In this document: positions 39,536 to 47,734 of the stretch, piece after piece
Layout: every line of letters starts with the position of its first letter
Numbering within the stretch: the stretch's first letter is position 1
NCBI GenBank assembly: GCA_029558635.1
Contig: JAKQEE010000052.1
Span: 330,860-394,859, forward strand
DNA length: 64,000 nt
Source of the DNA: Pseudomonadota bacterium
Lineage (GTDB): Bacteria; Pseudomonadota; Alphaproteobacteria; Micavibrionales; Micavibrionaceae
Reading direction: 5' to 3'
Position numbers and translations under genes: made by a program
The notes under the pieces: model-generated
Database searches by the model: none
Told to the model about the DNA's origin: nothing
What the model saw: the letters and a program-made list of their open reading frames with translations, nothing else

Positions 39536-39556
39536 GTCCTCAAAATACTATTATAT

Positions 39557-39688
39557 CGTCATCCCGTGGGTACATATCCGAAGGATGCGCTAACACGCAC
39601 GGGATCCAGAAACTTGCGAAGCTCCGCTTCACTTAATAACTGGATCCTCGAACAGCGGTCAGCTGCGCTTCCCTTGTCGGGGATGACG
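39557..39688. repeat. Intergenic palindromic repeat element (132 bp)
   Basis: Outer arms CGTCATCCC (39557-39565) and GGGATGACG (39680-39688) are perfect inverted repeats; inner arms GGATCCA (39602-39608) and TGGATCC (39641-39647) are another pair, and smaller hairpins (ATCC-GAA-GGAT; GAAGC-TCC-GCTTC) fill the halves. The left half (39557-39608) has the same ends as the thrB element at 26239-26288. It fills the space between the helicase and the histidine kinase genes. It does not code for a protein I can support. Confidence 0.8.
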
Positions 39689-39727
39689 GGATTTATTGTT
39701 TGATGTATTTTAGCATAAAAAGCGGGG

Positions 39728-41677
39728 TTAATTCAGCCCTTTCAGGTAGTTTTCCACTTTGCTGAATTCGGCGTAGATGTTGCCCAAAACCGCGGCTTTT
39801 TCGTCTTTCGAGAGGTCACCTTGATGCTCGGCAGCGGAGCAGAGCGAGTGGAGCGCCATGGCCCCGAGATTGCCGGATGCTCCTTTGAAGCTGTGGGCGG
39901 CCTTGCTCCACTCCTCGGCTTCACTTTGCAATTGGGCGGTCTTCAAGCGGTCCAGCGATTCATAGGCCGTATCAAGGAACAGGCCGATGACCATCTGCTC
40001 GGTATCCTTATCGCCTTCGGTGAATTCGTTGAGGCGTGACAGATCGACGGGAACCGAGGAATCCATCATAAAATCGCCTGAAGATGTTTCCTCTTCCGCA
40101 TTCGGTTTGGCGCCGATCCATTGCGCGATGCAGGACTGGAACTGACCGAAGTTCAGAGGTTTGCTCAAATAATCATCCATTCCCGCAGCGATACATTTTT
40201 CACGTTCGCCCAACATCGCGTTTGCTGTCATCGCAATGATCGGGGTACGTTTGTTGAGTTGCTTCTCCATATCGCGGATCAGGCTGGTGGTTTCGTAGCC
40301 ATCGAGTTCCGGCATCTGGCAATCCATCAGAATAAAGTCGTAGGAGTTGTTGCGCAGAAGGCTGATCGATTCAAAACCGTTCATGGCGCTGTCGATCTGT
40401 TTCAGTCCCAGTTTTTTAAGCCATTTGACCACCAGCATCTGGTTGATTGGGTGATCTTCGACGATCAGGGCTTTGATTTCCTGCAGGTCCACGCCTTTCA
40501 ATGCATTTTCGTTGCTGACCTTGATTTCGGTGGTGCGGATTTCCTGTTTTGGAGCTTCCTTGATCGGGATAGACAGGTAGAAGGTCGTTCCGTGATTGAC
40601 TTTGCTGGTAAAGCCAATGGTGCCGCCCATCATTTCAACCAGATATTTGGTGATGGCCAGACCCAGCCCCGTGCCGCCGAATTTGCGCGAGATCGAGGTG
40701 TCGGCTTGCGAGAATTTATTGAAGAGATGTTTGTGAAACTCGTCGGGGATGCCGATGCCGGTATCTTGAACCTGTATCATCAGGGTCGGAGCGCTTTCGG
40801 TCTTTTTGTAATCCATCGAAAGGGTGATCCCGCCGGTTTCGGTGAATTTGACCGCGTTTCCGACGAGATTGAAGATGACCTGTTGCAGGCGTTTGCCGTC
40901 ACCCATCAACCATTCGGGGACGTTAAAGTTGACTTGAATGTCGAAGTTCAGGTTCTTGCGCGCCGCAGAGAGAGTCGTCATATCCTTGATGTTTTTCAGG
41001 ATGTCATGAGTTTTGAATGCATATTCCTCGATTTCAAGTTCTTGTGCCTCGATTTTCGAGAGGTCGAGAATGTCATTTACAATTGAAAGGAGTGACATAC
41101 CGGATCCGTGAATGGCATCAACACATTCGCGAACTTCGTCCGTAATTTCCATGCTCTGGACGATTTCGGCCAGTCCCAAAATGCCGTTCATCGGGGTACG
41201 CAGCTCGTGGCTCATATTCGCCAGAAAGTCGCTCTTTGCTTTGGTGGCGGCCTCGGCGTGCTTCATGGTGCGGATCAATTGGCTTTCGGCGTTCTTGCGT
41301 TCGGTGATGTCACGTGATGCAGCCAGAAAAAACGTGCATTCCTCACTCTCGGGGGAGCGAATGGGGTTGATGTTGATTTCAACCCAGTATTCGGAGCCGT
41401 CCTTATCGTAGTTTAAAAGTTCGGCGGTGATGCTGCTTTGTTTTTTTAAGGCTTGGGCAATTCTTTCCAAAGTTTCTATGCTGGTTTTAGGGCCTTGGAG
41501 AAATTTGGGAGATTTACCGATAGATTCTTCCGCTGTGTAGCCGGTGAGGGCGGTAAAACCTTTGTTGACGTATACAATTTCCGTTCCCGGTCCGCCTTCA
41601 CGCTCGACGGTTTTGCCAATGACGATAGCATCTGTCGTGTAGTCGGGTATCTTTGATAAAATTTTCTCAAGTTCCAT
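39728..41677 (-). CDS. Cytoplasmic hybrid histidine kinase (PAS-HisKA-HATPase-REC-HPt)
   Basis: 649 residues with no membrane segment. PAS domain (1-125) of LOV-like build, where the flavin-cysteine position of GxNCRFLQ reads GKSPKFLQ (54-61), so no photoactive cysteine. HisKA with phospho-acceptor in FLANMSHELRTPMNG (His157). HATPase with NAVKFTETGG, DTGIGIP and GGTGLGLAIT. REC domain (about 410-525) with LIVEDHPINQ, LMDCQMPELDG and SKPL. C-terminal HPt with AAHSFKGASGNLGA. A multistep phosphorelay kinase. The start overlaps the response-regulator gene by 11 bases. Confidence 0.94.
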   Translation of the reverse strand: MELEKILSKIPDYTTDAIVIGKTVEREGGPGTEIVYVNKGFTALTGYTAEESIGKSPKFLQGPKTSIETLERIAQALKKQSSITAELLNYDKDGSEYWVEININPIRSPESEECTFFLAASRDITERKNAESQLIRTMKHAEAATKAKSDFLANMSHELRTPMNGILGLAEIVQSMEITDEVRECVDAIHGSGMSLLSIVNDILDLSKIEAQELEIEEYAFKTHDILKNIKDMTTLSAARKNLNFDIQVNFNVPEWLMGDGKRLQQVIFNLVGNAVKFTETGGITLSMDYKKTESAPTLMIQVQDTGIGIPDEFHKHLFNKFSQADTSISRKFGGTGLGLAITKYLVEMMGGTIGFTSKVNHGTTFYLSIPIKEAPKQEIRTTEIKVSNENALKGVDLQEIKALIVEDHPINQMLVVKWLKKLGLKQIDSAMNGFESISLLRNNSYDFILMDCQMPELDGYETTSLIRDMEKQLNKRTPIIAMTANAMLGEREKCIAAGMDDYLSKPLNFGQFQSCIAQWIGAKPNAEEETSSGDFMMDSSVPVDLSRLNEFTEGDKDTEQMVIGLFLDTAYESLDRLKTAQLQSEAEEWSKAAHSFKGASGNLGAMALHSLCSAAEHQGDLSKDEKAAVLGNIYAEFSKVENYLKGLN

Positions 41678-42572
41678 GGCGGCCTCCGATCGGTTCCGGC
41701 TTCATGCTTTTGCTGTTCAGAAATTTTGTGACAGCATCTACCAACCGTTGGCGGGTGAACGGCTTTGCAATAAAACCTTTTGCTCCAAGTGACAGGCATT
41801 CCATGATTTTTTCTTTTTGTGCGTGGGAGCTTAGCATGACTGCGTAGGCTTCTTTATCCGCTGCGCTGATTTGCTCCAGAAGGTTTATTCCGTTGCCGTC
41901 TGGCAATTGAATGTCGAGAAAGACCATGTCGGGCAGGTGACGCTGGTAGTAGGCCAGAGCTTGACGCGCCGTTTCTGCGGCAATGATCTCGAAGCTGTCT
42001 TTCAAGGCCAGTTTGACCAATTGCAGGGTAAAGGGATCGTCTTCGACCAGCAGGATCAGATGGCGCTTGCGGGCTGCACGCGACGGGGCCATTTGTACAA
42101 TTTTCTCCGGAGAGAGTTCGATGGTGAATTCCATCGGCTCTGCCGGAAGATCAGTACGGACAATTGCCTGTTTTGCCAGAAGCTCTTTTTTGTTTGAAGT
42201 GGTTTTTTGTATGCGCTCGATCAGTGGCGAGAGGCCTGACCAGTGGATCGAGAGGTCCATAATATCAAAAAAGCGGCCAAAGCCTTTGAACTCGGTGGCC
42301 TTGAAGAAGTCTTCGACGCATTTTTCAATCGGGAGGGCGCGGCCCTGAAAAAACACCAGAATAAAACATGGTTTAAACCAGAAGATTTTACAGTCGGTTT
42401 GTTCGAAACAAGTATGCAAGCTCTTCAGGGCAATGTTTTCGAACAGGTTCGAATTCAGGGTGGGGCATTCCTGAAATTCGATGCTGATCAGTCGCCATGA
42501 CATCGGGTTAGGTTCAATCGTTTTCAAGAACGCATCGAGGTGTTTTCGTGTCTCTTCGTGGGCCAGGTACAT
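41667..42572 (-). CDS. Response regulator with C-terminal receiver domain
   Basis: 301 residues. The N-terminal 165 (FQECPTLNSNLFENIALKSL, FWFKPCFILVFFQGRALP) belong to no family I recognise. The C-terminal receiver has ILLVEDDPFTLQLV, the phosphoacceptor MVFLDIQLPDGNG and AYAVMLSSHA, and GAKGFIAKPFTRQRL with the conserved lysine. No DNA-binding domain, so output is probably by protein contact. Overlaps the kinase gene downstream and is clearly its partner. Confidence 0.9.
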   Translation of the reverse strand: MYLAHEETRKHLDAFLKTIEPNPMSWRLISIEFQECPTLNSNLFENIALKSLHTCFEQTDCKIFWFKPCFILVFFQGRALPIEKCVEDFFKATEFKGFGRFFDIMDLSIHWSGLSPLIERIQKTTSNKKELLAKQAIVRTDLPAEPMEFTIELSPEKIVQMAPSRAARKRHLILLVEDDPFTLQLVKLALKDSFEIIAAETARQALAYYQRHLPDMVFLDIQLPDGNGINLLEQISAADKEAYAVMLSSHAQKEKIMECLSLGAKGFIAKPFTRQRLVDAVTKFLNSKSMKPEPIGGRHGT

Positions 42573-42670
42573 GCTGTTATCCTTATTCCTTAAGGTTGTA
42601 TGTCCATCCTATTTAATTTTACATAGATTCAAGTTAAATATGGGTTACATTTTTTTGCGGTGAAGCATGG

Positions 42671-42694
42671 AAAAACCGCAGAAAACTGCGGTTT
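42671..42694 (-). terminator. Rho-independent terminator after the pseudopilin-like gene
   Basis: Perfect 9-bp stem AAACCGCAG / CTGCGGTTT with a tetraloop; the minus strand reads on into five T. Lies 36 bases after the stop of 42730-43482 and before the response-regulator gene, so the two are separate transcripts. Confidence 0.85.
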
Positions 42695-42729
42695 CCAAAG
42701 GTATATATCCTGAAGAGAAGAGGGCTATC

Positions 42730-43482
42730 CTAACGCACCAGAAGGACGTGGTAGAATAGATAGCTGTTGATCCATGGCGCGTTTGTGCTTTGGAAGCATC
42801 CGGTTGCATGTTTAACCAGATTCGAGCCGCTTGCTCCTTCACCGATTTCGGGATCGGCAGCAGTAGAGAATGTGCCTGTATAGGGGGAGTCACTGCTTGC
42901 TTCGGTGGGGGGCGCACCAGACGGGTTTGTTACAATATTGAGGTTGTTTATTTCCACGCAAATTTCTTTCTTGATATGCGGCAAGACCAGCATTAGATCG
43001 AGATTCCCGTCATTACATGTTGTGTCTCCGCTTCCAACATCCAGAATGCATTGGCTGGAAGTGTAGACCCATTCCCCGTAATCCGCCTCTGCGGACTGAT
43101 CTGAATCAAGGAAATTTGCGCTTGGGGCGTCGTATCTTAGGCCGGCGCCATTGACGTTAAAGATGTCGCAATGATGGTCTGGGTAAGCGTTCGGATTGGT
43201 GTAGCTGAGTGTGGTTTCCGAATTATCAAAATTCAGCTCGTTTTCGGAACAGCGGTTGATATTGGTCAGTTTCTGGACGGCAGATTCGTACGTTTGGGCA
43301 ATTCTCATGATGCTTTCCGCCTGAATACGGGCTTGTTCAGCGCTCATATTTCCACTGCTTTTCGAGGATAGGCGGGTCAAAGTCACGGTCAGGGCCGCCA
43401 AAAGGGCGATCACAACCAGCACGATAATCAGAGCATTGCCTGCCTGACGGGCTGTTTTTCGCGAGATATCTTGATTTTTCAT
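42730..43482 (-). CDS. Hypothetical protein with pilin-like N-terminal helix
   Basis: 250 residues. A short polar leader (MKNQDISRKTARQAG) is followed by one hydrophobic helix (NALIIVLVVIALLAALTVTLTRL, about residues 16-38), as in pseudopilin-type proteins, though the usual GFTLIE signature is absent. The rest is a polar, Ser/Asn/Asp-rich extracytoplasmic domain with six cysteines (RCSEN, HHCDIF, QCILD, TTCND, EICVEI, GCFQS). Family uncertain. Divergent from lysS. Confidence 0.75.
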   Translation of the reverse strand: MKNQDISRKTARQAGNALIIVLVVIALLAALTVTLTRLSSKSSGNMSAEQARIQAESIMRIAQTYESAVQKLTNINRCSENELNFDNSETTLSYTNPNAYPDHHCDIFNVNGAGLRYDAPSANFLDSDQSAEADYGEWVYTSSQCILDVGSGDTTCNDGNLDLMLVLPHIKKEICVEINNLNIVTNPSGAPPTEASSDSPYTGTFSTAADPEIGEGASGSNLVKHATGCFQSTNAPWINSYLFYHVLLVR

Positions 43483-43545
43483 GGTGTTTCAGCCAGATTG
43501 CGGGGTTACTTTATTTAACCTTAACTTTATCACATAGACTGAATT

Positions 43546-45063
43546 ATGACACAGAAAACTTCGGCAGTAGCCAGCGCGACCCAGAATCATCCCGATGACG
43601 AGAATATTTTGAAAGCTGCCAAGTTGAAGAAGCTGGCCGCTCTTGAAGAAGGTGGACTTTCAGCGTTTCCCCACAAATTCGAGCGCACCCATAAGCAGGG
43701 TGAGTTGCAGGACAAATATGCCGACCTCGAATCCGGGGCCGAGACGGAAGACACCGTTCATATTGCGGGCCGGATTATGGCCATGCGCAATAACGGCATG
43801 TTTATTGACCTGGTCGATCCGAGCGGCAAGATTCAAGTTTTCTCGCATAAGGATTCTACGCCTGAGTCCGAAATGGAAAAGCTCCAGTATTTCGATCTGG
43901 GCGATATTATCGGTGTGACGGGGACGGTTCGCCGGACGCCGCGTGGCGAGCTCTCGGTCCGTGCGCAGGAATTGACGATGCTGACCAAATCTTTGGCTCC
44001 ATTACCCGAAAAATATCACGGGTTGACGGACATCGAACAGCGTTACCGCCAGCGTTACCTTGATTTGATTATGAACGAGGAAAGCCGGAATACGCTGCGT
44101 ATCCGTAGCACCATCATCCGCGCCATTCGCGAGTTCATGAACAATATGGGGGCCATTGAGGTCGAAACACCGATGCTTCACGCCATTATGGGGGGCGCGT
44201 CGGCCAAGCCGTTTGTGACGCACCACAATGCACTCGACACGGATTTCTTTTTGCGTGTGGCACCGGAATTGTTCCTGAAACGCTTGATCGTTGGCGGGTT
44301 TGCCGATGCTGTGTACGAGATCGGCCGGAACTTCCGGAATGAAGGGTTGTCGATCAAGCACAATCCCGAGTATACGGGGATCGAGGGCTATCATGCCTAT
44401 CTGGATTACTACGACATTATGAATCTGATCGAAGATCTGGTGAGGTTTGTGGTTCTGGCTGTTCACGGTACGACCAAAATCCAATATGGCGAGCATGTGA
44501 TTGACTTCGGGCCGCCATGGGCGCGCAAGAGTATGGTTGATCTGGTTACCGAAGAAACCGGTTTTGATTTTATGATGCTCAAGACTCCAGAGGAAGCGCG
44601 GGCGAAAGCTGCGGAACTTGGTTTTAAAGTCGATCCGAAGTTTAACTGGGGACAGGTCGTCGAGTATATTTTCGGTGAAACGGCGGAAGCCAAGTTGATC
44701 CAGCCGACCCACGTCATTGACCATCCTTACGATATTTCTCCGTTGTCGAAACTTCATCGTGACAATCCGCGTTTGACGGAGCGTTTCGAGAGCTATGTGA
44801 ACGGATGGGAAATCTGCAACGCTTTTACCGAGCTTAACGATCCGCGCGACCAGTTGGCCCGTTTCGAGGAGCAGGTTGCACAGCGTGAAGGAGGAAATGA
44901 AGAGGGGATGATGCTCGATGACGATTTCATCACTGCTTTGGAATACGGTCTGCCGCCGACTGGTGGTTGGGGGATCGGGATCGACCGTCTGGTCATGATT
45001 CTGACCGATAGTTCCAGTATCCGCGATGTGATTGCGTTTCCGACATTGAAGCCAAGAAATTAG
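43546..45063 (+). CDS. lysS: Lysyl-tRNA synthetase (class II)
   Basis: 505 residues. Class II motifs: the anticodon-binding OB fold (VHIAGRIMAMRNNGMFIDLVDPSGKIQVF), motif 1 around REFMNNMGAIEVETPMLH, motif 2 RNFRNEGLSIKHNPEYTGIEGYHAY, motif 3 GIGIDRLVMILTDSSSIRDVIAFP. About 100 residues before motif 3, NPRLTERFESYVNGWEICNAF is standard. ATG 43546 lies 63 bases from the divergent pseudopilin-like gene. Confidence 0.98.
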   Translation: MTQKTSAVASATQNHPDDENILKAAKLKKLAALEEGGLSAFPHKFERTHKQGELQDKYADLESGAETEDTVHIAGRIMAMRNNGMFIDLVDPSGKIQVFSHKDSTPESEMEKLQYFDLGDIIGVTGTVRRTPRGELSVRAQELTMLTKSLAPLPEKYHGLTDIEQRYRQRYLDLIMNEESRNTLRIRSTIIRAIREFMNNMGAIEVETPMLHAIMGGASAKPFVTHHNALDTDFFLRVAPELFLKRLIVGGFADAVYEIGRNFRNEGLSIKHNPEYTGIEGYHAYLDYYDIMNLIEDLVRFVVLAVHGTTKIQYGEHVIDFGPPWARKSMVDLVTEETGFDFMMLKTPEEARAKAAELGFKVDPKFNWGQVVEYIFGETAEAKLIQPTHVIDHPYDISPLSKLHRDNPRLTERFESYVNGWEICNAFTELNDPRDQLARFEEQVAQREGGNEEGMMLDDDFITALEYGLPPTGGWGIGIDRLVMILTDSSSIRDVIAFPTLKPRN

Positions 45064-45183
45064 CGGCTGACGTGCAATTAAGTTACAAGGGGGCGGCCAT
45101 TTTTGGTCGTTTCTTTTTTGTGCGATTTTTGTAACTCCTTCCTGAAAACAGGAGTATAAGGAGCGCCACAAAGGGGTGTTGCC

Positions 45184-46002
45184 ATGAGCCATTGCGAACA
45201 TGAATCGATTGCCGATATTCTTCATCATATCAATCCGGACTATTTCACAAGTTTTGATCGCCGCAAGGAATATGTGCGACCGGGGCTGATGTGTGTTGCG
45301 TGTGCAGATTCGCGCATCGTTCCTGACGAGTTGTTTTCATTGCCACCGGGTGAGGAGTTTTTGCGCAAGCCACTCGGAGGGTTTTTACCCCGAGACCTGA
45401 CCAAAGAGGCGGGATTGAATGCGTGGTTTTCTCTGACAGCTGGCATCAAGAAGCTTAACAAAATTATTTTGGTGGCCCATTCCGATTGTGCCGCGGGAAG
45501 TGCGGCCCTCAACTACCCTTCTGTTGAATCAATTCCTGCCGATCATCCCGAATCGAATAATTTGAGAGCGATCCAGAATTATCTTTTTATGATCGGGGAA
45601 GACCTTGTGTCTCTCTCAGAAAAATGCCGTGAGGAGGCGCGCGGGAATGAGTTAGAGGCTGTGGACCGGATGACGAAAGCGCTGGCCGTCCGAACGCTTC
45701 ACAACCTTCTCGGATACAAAGTTTGCGAAAACCGCGGCAAGACGATTTCACAAGCCGTCGATGACGGGGAGATTGATGTTTCGCTGATCTATGTTGATCT
45801 CGGGGTTGTCTTGTCCACAGGGCAGTCCTTGCGGCCGCCTTGTATCGAATATTACGATATTGCAAGTGAAAGCTTCAGGGTTTTTGACGCCGCCAGAACT
45901 TCAACTGTTGTCCATGTGTCTATGCAAGACGGGCATGAAGAGGAATGTGGTTGTCAGAAAGTGGCTGGCGGGCTATCGGGAAGAGAATTTTCTCCGAGAT
46001 AG
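45184..46002 (+). CDS. Beta-class carbonic anhydrase-like protein
   Basis: 272 residues. Zinc ligands of beta carbonic anhydrases are visible: C40-A-D42-S-R44 and H99-S-D-C102 (HSDCAAGSAAL). The usual RNAGN segment is replaced by RKPLGGFLPRDLTKEAG, so this is a divergent member; CO2 hydration is likely but not certain. A 120-residue C-terminal extension ends in a cysteine/histidine-rich stretch (HEEECGCQKVAGG). Follows lysS by 120 bases; its own promoter is likely. Confidence 0.8.
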   Translation: MSHCEHESIADILHHINPDYFTSFDRRKEYVRPGLMCVACADSRIVPDELFSLPPGEEFLRKPLGGFLPRDLTKEAGLNAWFSLTAGIKKLNKIILVAHSDCAAGSAALNYPSVESIPADHPESNNLRAIQNYLFMIGEDLVSLSEKCREEARGNELEAVDRMTKALAVRTLHNLLGYKVCENRGKTISQAVDDGEIDVSLIYVDLGVVLSTGQSLRPPCIEYYDIASESFRVFDAARTSTVVHVSMQDGHEEECGCQKVAGGLSGREFSPR

Positions 46003-46022
46003 ACGAGCTAGAAATGCGAAAT

Positions 46023-46045
46023 CCCCCTGTGTTACATGCAGGGGG
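46023..46045. terminator. Stem-loop between the carbonic anhydrase and hemerythrin genes
   Basis: Perfect 7-bp stem CCCCCTG / CAGGGGG with a 9-base loop, lying between two convergent genes. The plus strand continues TAATCGTTTTA, so a weak bidirectional terminator is plausible. Confidence 0.5.
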
Positions 46046-46079
46046 TAATCGTTTTACGAAGTAAATTTCTAGAAAATTT

Positions 46080-46493
46080 TTATAGTTTCTTGGTGGCCAG
46101 AGGATAGAAGTCGCGTTCTTCTACCTGAATGCGTTTTGCCAGTGCGTCGAATACGCCTTTTGTTTCTGTGATAAAGGCGGCCTGATTGGCGGCAATGGCT
46201 GATCCCGAAGGCCATTTCTTGCCATAGGATACGACTGCGTCGGCAAGACCCGACATTTCGGTGCGCAGTTTTACCGACATTTTTGCAAGGTCAGTATCTC
46301 CGGATGCTTCGGCTTTCGGATAGAGGTTTTTGTCTTCCATTGCCAAGTGAATGGTGAGTTTTCCCAAAAGGGTAGACAGAAGGCTGCGTACTTCGTCAGG
46401 GTTTTTTACGGTATTTCCGTCAAATTGAGCCGCAATTTTTCCGGCAACTTCCAAGGCCTCTTTGTGTTGGTGGATCAGGGAATCGACGATCAT
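46080..46493 (-). CDS. Hemerythrin-like HHE domain protein
   Basis: 137 residues, one four-helix domain. SLIHQHKEALEVAGKI gives the first histidine ligand and LTIHLAMEDKNLYPK the H-x3-E pair, the mark of this family. The last helix reads AKRIQVEERDFYPLA, where many HHE proteins have histidine at the KRI position, so the metal site may be incomplete. Likely an oxygen, nitric oxide or iron sensor or carrier in the cytoplasm. A related, more degenerate gene lies 100 bases upstream. Confidence 0.85.
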   Translation of the reverse strand: MIVDSLIHQHKEALEVAGKIAAQFDGNTVKNPDEVRSLLSTLLGKLTIHLAMEDKNLYPKAEASGDTDLAKMSVKLRTEMSGLADAVVSYGKKWPSGSAIAANQAAFITETKGVFDALAKRIQVEERDFYPLATKKL

Positions 46494-46591
46494 GATTTAC
46501 TCCTCTGTATGTGAAACGACGGTTAGAGTGCTTATTCTAAAGCGTTATCTATAAGAAAAAAGTTAAGCTGTGTGCGTTCCATTGTCACAGA

Positions 46592-46951
46592 CTAATTAGC
46601 ATATGCGCACATATTGCGTTCCTGGGATTCCGTAATACGCTTGAGATTGGAAAATATTCTGCGGGTGTCTTCGATGAAGTTTTGTTGTTCTTCACTGATC
46701 GAGCTCGCCGCGCTCCATCTTTTCTTGTAGGTTTTAATTTCTTCGCTGAACGCGTTCATTTCCTGGTGATGTTTGTTGTTTTGCAAAGTCCTTCTCATGT
46801 CCAGATGAACCGTGAGTTTTCCGATAAAGAGAGACAGGAGGCTTCTGAGGGCGTAGGGATTGTCAATGGTTCCGCTGACGAAGGTATCTTCAATTCTTTG
46901 TGCGATTCTCAGTGCATCGCGGTGTTGTTGTTTTAAAATTTCTACGATCAT
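46592..46951 (-). CDS. Degenerate hemerythrin-like protein, paralog of 46080
   Basis: 119 residues from ATG 46951 (MIVEILKQQHRDALR). It matches its neighbour in order (MIVEILKQQHRDALRIAQRI; LRSLLSLFIGKLTVHLDM; TYKKRWSAASSISEEQQNFIEDT) but the H-x3-E pair reads HLDMRRT and the final helix ends SQERNMCAYAN in place of ERDFYPLA. About 10 residues are missing in the middle. Metal ligands are therefore partly lost. It may be a decaying duplicate or a protein with a changed role. Confidence 0.75.
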   Translation of the reverse strand: MIVEILKQQHRDALRIAQRIEDTFVSGTIDNPYALRSLLSLFIGKLTVHLDMRRTLQNNKHHQEMNAFSEEIKTYKKRWSAASSISEEQQNFIEDTRRIFSNLKRITESQERNMCAYAN

Positions 46952-47121
46952 ACTCAGTCTGATTCTTTCCAAAGTTATTTATCCTATACAGGAAGTTTAA
47001 CCTTCAATATCTTAACCGGAAATGAAAAAACGGCGGGAATACTGGGGGTAGAAGGATAGGTATCCTTTTTGGAAAACCTATCCTTTGGGATGTTATGCTG
47101 TATCGGAGACTACAAATGTAT

Positions 47122-47688
47122 TCAGCTTTTCCAGTAGGTCACGATTTGATCCAGGGATGGGCGTTCGCGTTCGGCCGGTTTTTTGGCGGCGGTCCCGATG
47201 TTGATGAAGCCTGCGAATCGTTCGTTCGGGGCAAGGCCCATCAGATCGTGAAACGCGTCGCTGTAGCTGTACCATTCGGTCAGCCAGTCGGATGAGAATC
47301 CCATCGCGGCTGCGGCGAGCTCAAGATTATAACAGGCGACACCGGCGGACAAAATTTGTTCCCATTCAGGTTTGCCGTCTTTGATGCTCGATACGACAGC
47401 AATGACAAGAGGGGCCAGTGTAAATTTGCGCACTTCGAAATTCAAACGTTCTTCGTCTTTTTCATCTGGGTGTTCGGCGGCGTAAGCTTTCTTGAGTAAT
47501 TCTCCTGCCGCCTTGCGAGAGTCTCCTTCAAACACGATGAAGCGCCATGGTGCCAGTTTGCCGTGATCGGGAATGCGCGAGGCAATCTTCAGCATTTCCT
47601 CGATTTGGTTGTGTGACGGTCCGGGTTCGACCAGATTGGGAATCTTGACCGAACGGCGGGTTTTGAGAAAATCAATGACAGTGTTCAT
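47122..47688 (-). CDS. Nitroreductase family protein
   Basis: 188 residues from ATG 47688 ([15 protein letters not shown]). FMN-binding start [26 protein letters not shown], then [28 protein letters not shown] and the closing [18 protein letters not shown]. This matches the YdjA/TdiD-like short nitroreductases. NAD(P)H-dependent reduction of nitro or quinone compounds is likely; the true substrate is unknown. Divergent from uvrB, 46 bases between starts. Confidence 0.9.
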   Translation of the reverse strand: MNTVIDFLKTRRSVKIPNLVEPGPSHNQIEEMLKIASRIPDHGKLAPWRFIVFEGDSRKAAGELLKKAYAAEHPDEKDEERLNFEVRKFTLAPLVIAVVSSIKDGKPEWEQILSAGVACYNLELAAAAMGFSSDWLTEWYSYSDAFHDLMGLAPNERFAGFINIGTAAKKPAERERPSLDQIVTYWKS

Positions 47689-47734
47689 GGTTTGTCCTAT
47701 GGTGCTTTTGTTATTTTTTAGCAAAAATCAAAGC

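Noticed and set aside
40121-41086. 321-residue open frame opposite the hybrid kinase
   Set aside because: Phe/Asp/His-rich antisense translation of conserved HisKA, HATPase and REC motifs.
41281-41677. LOV photoreceptor call for the PAS domain
   Set aside because: The essential flavin-adduct cysteine is replaced by proline.
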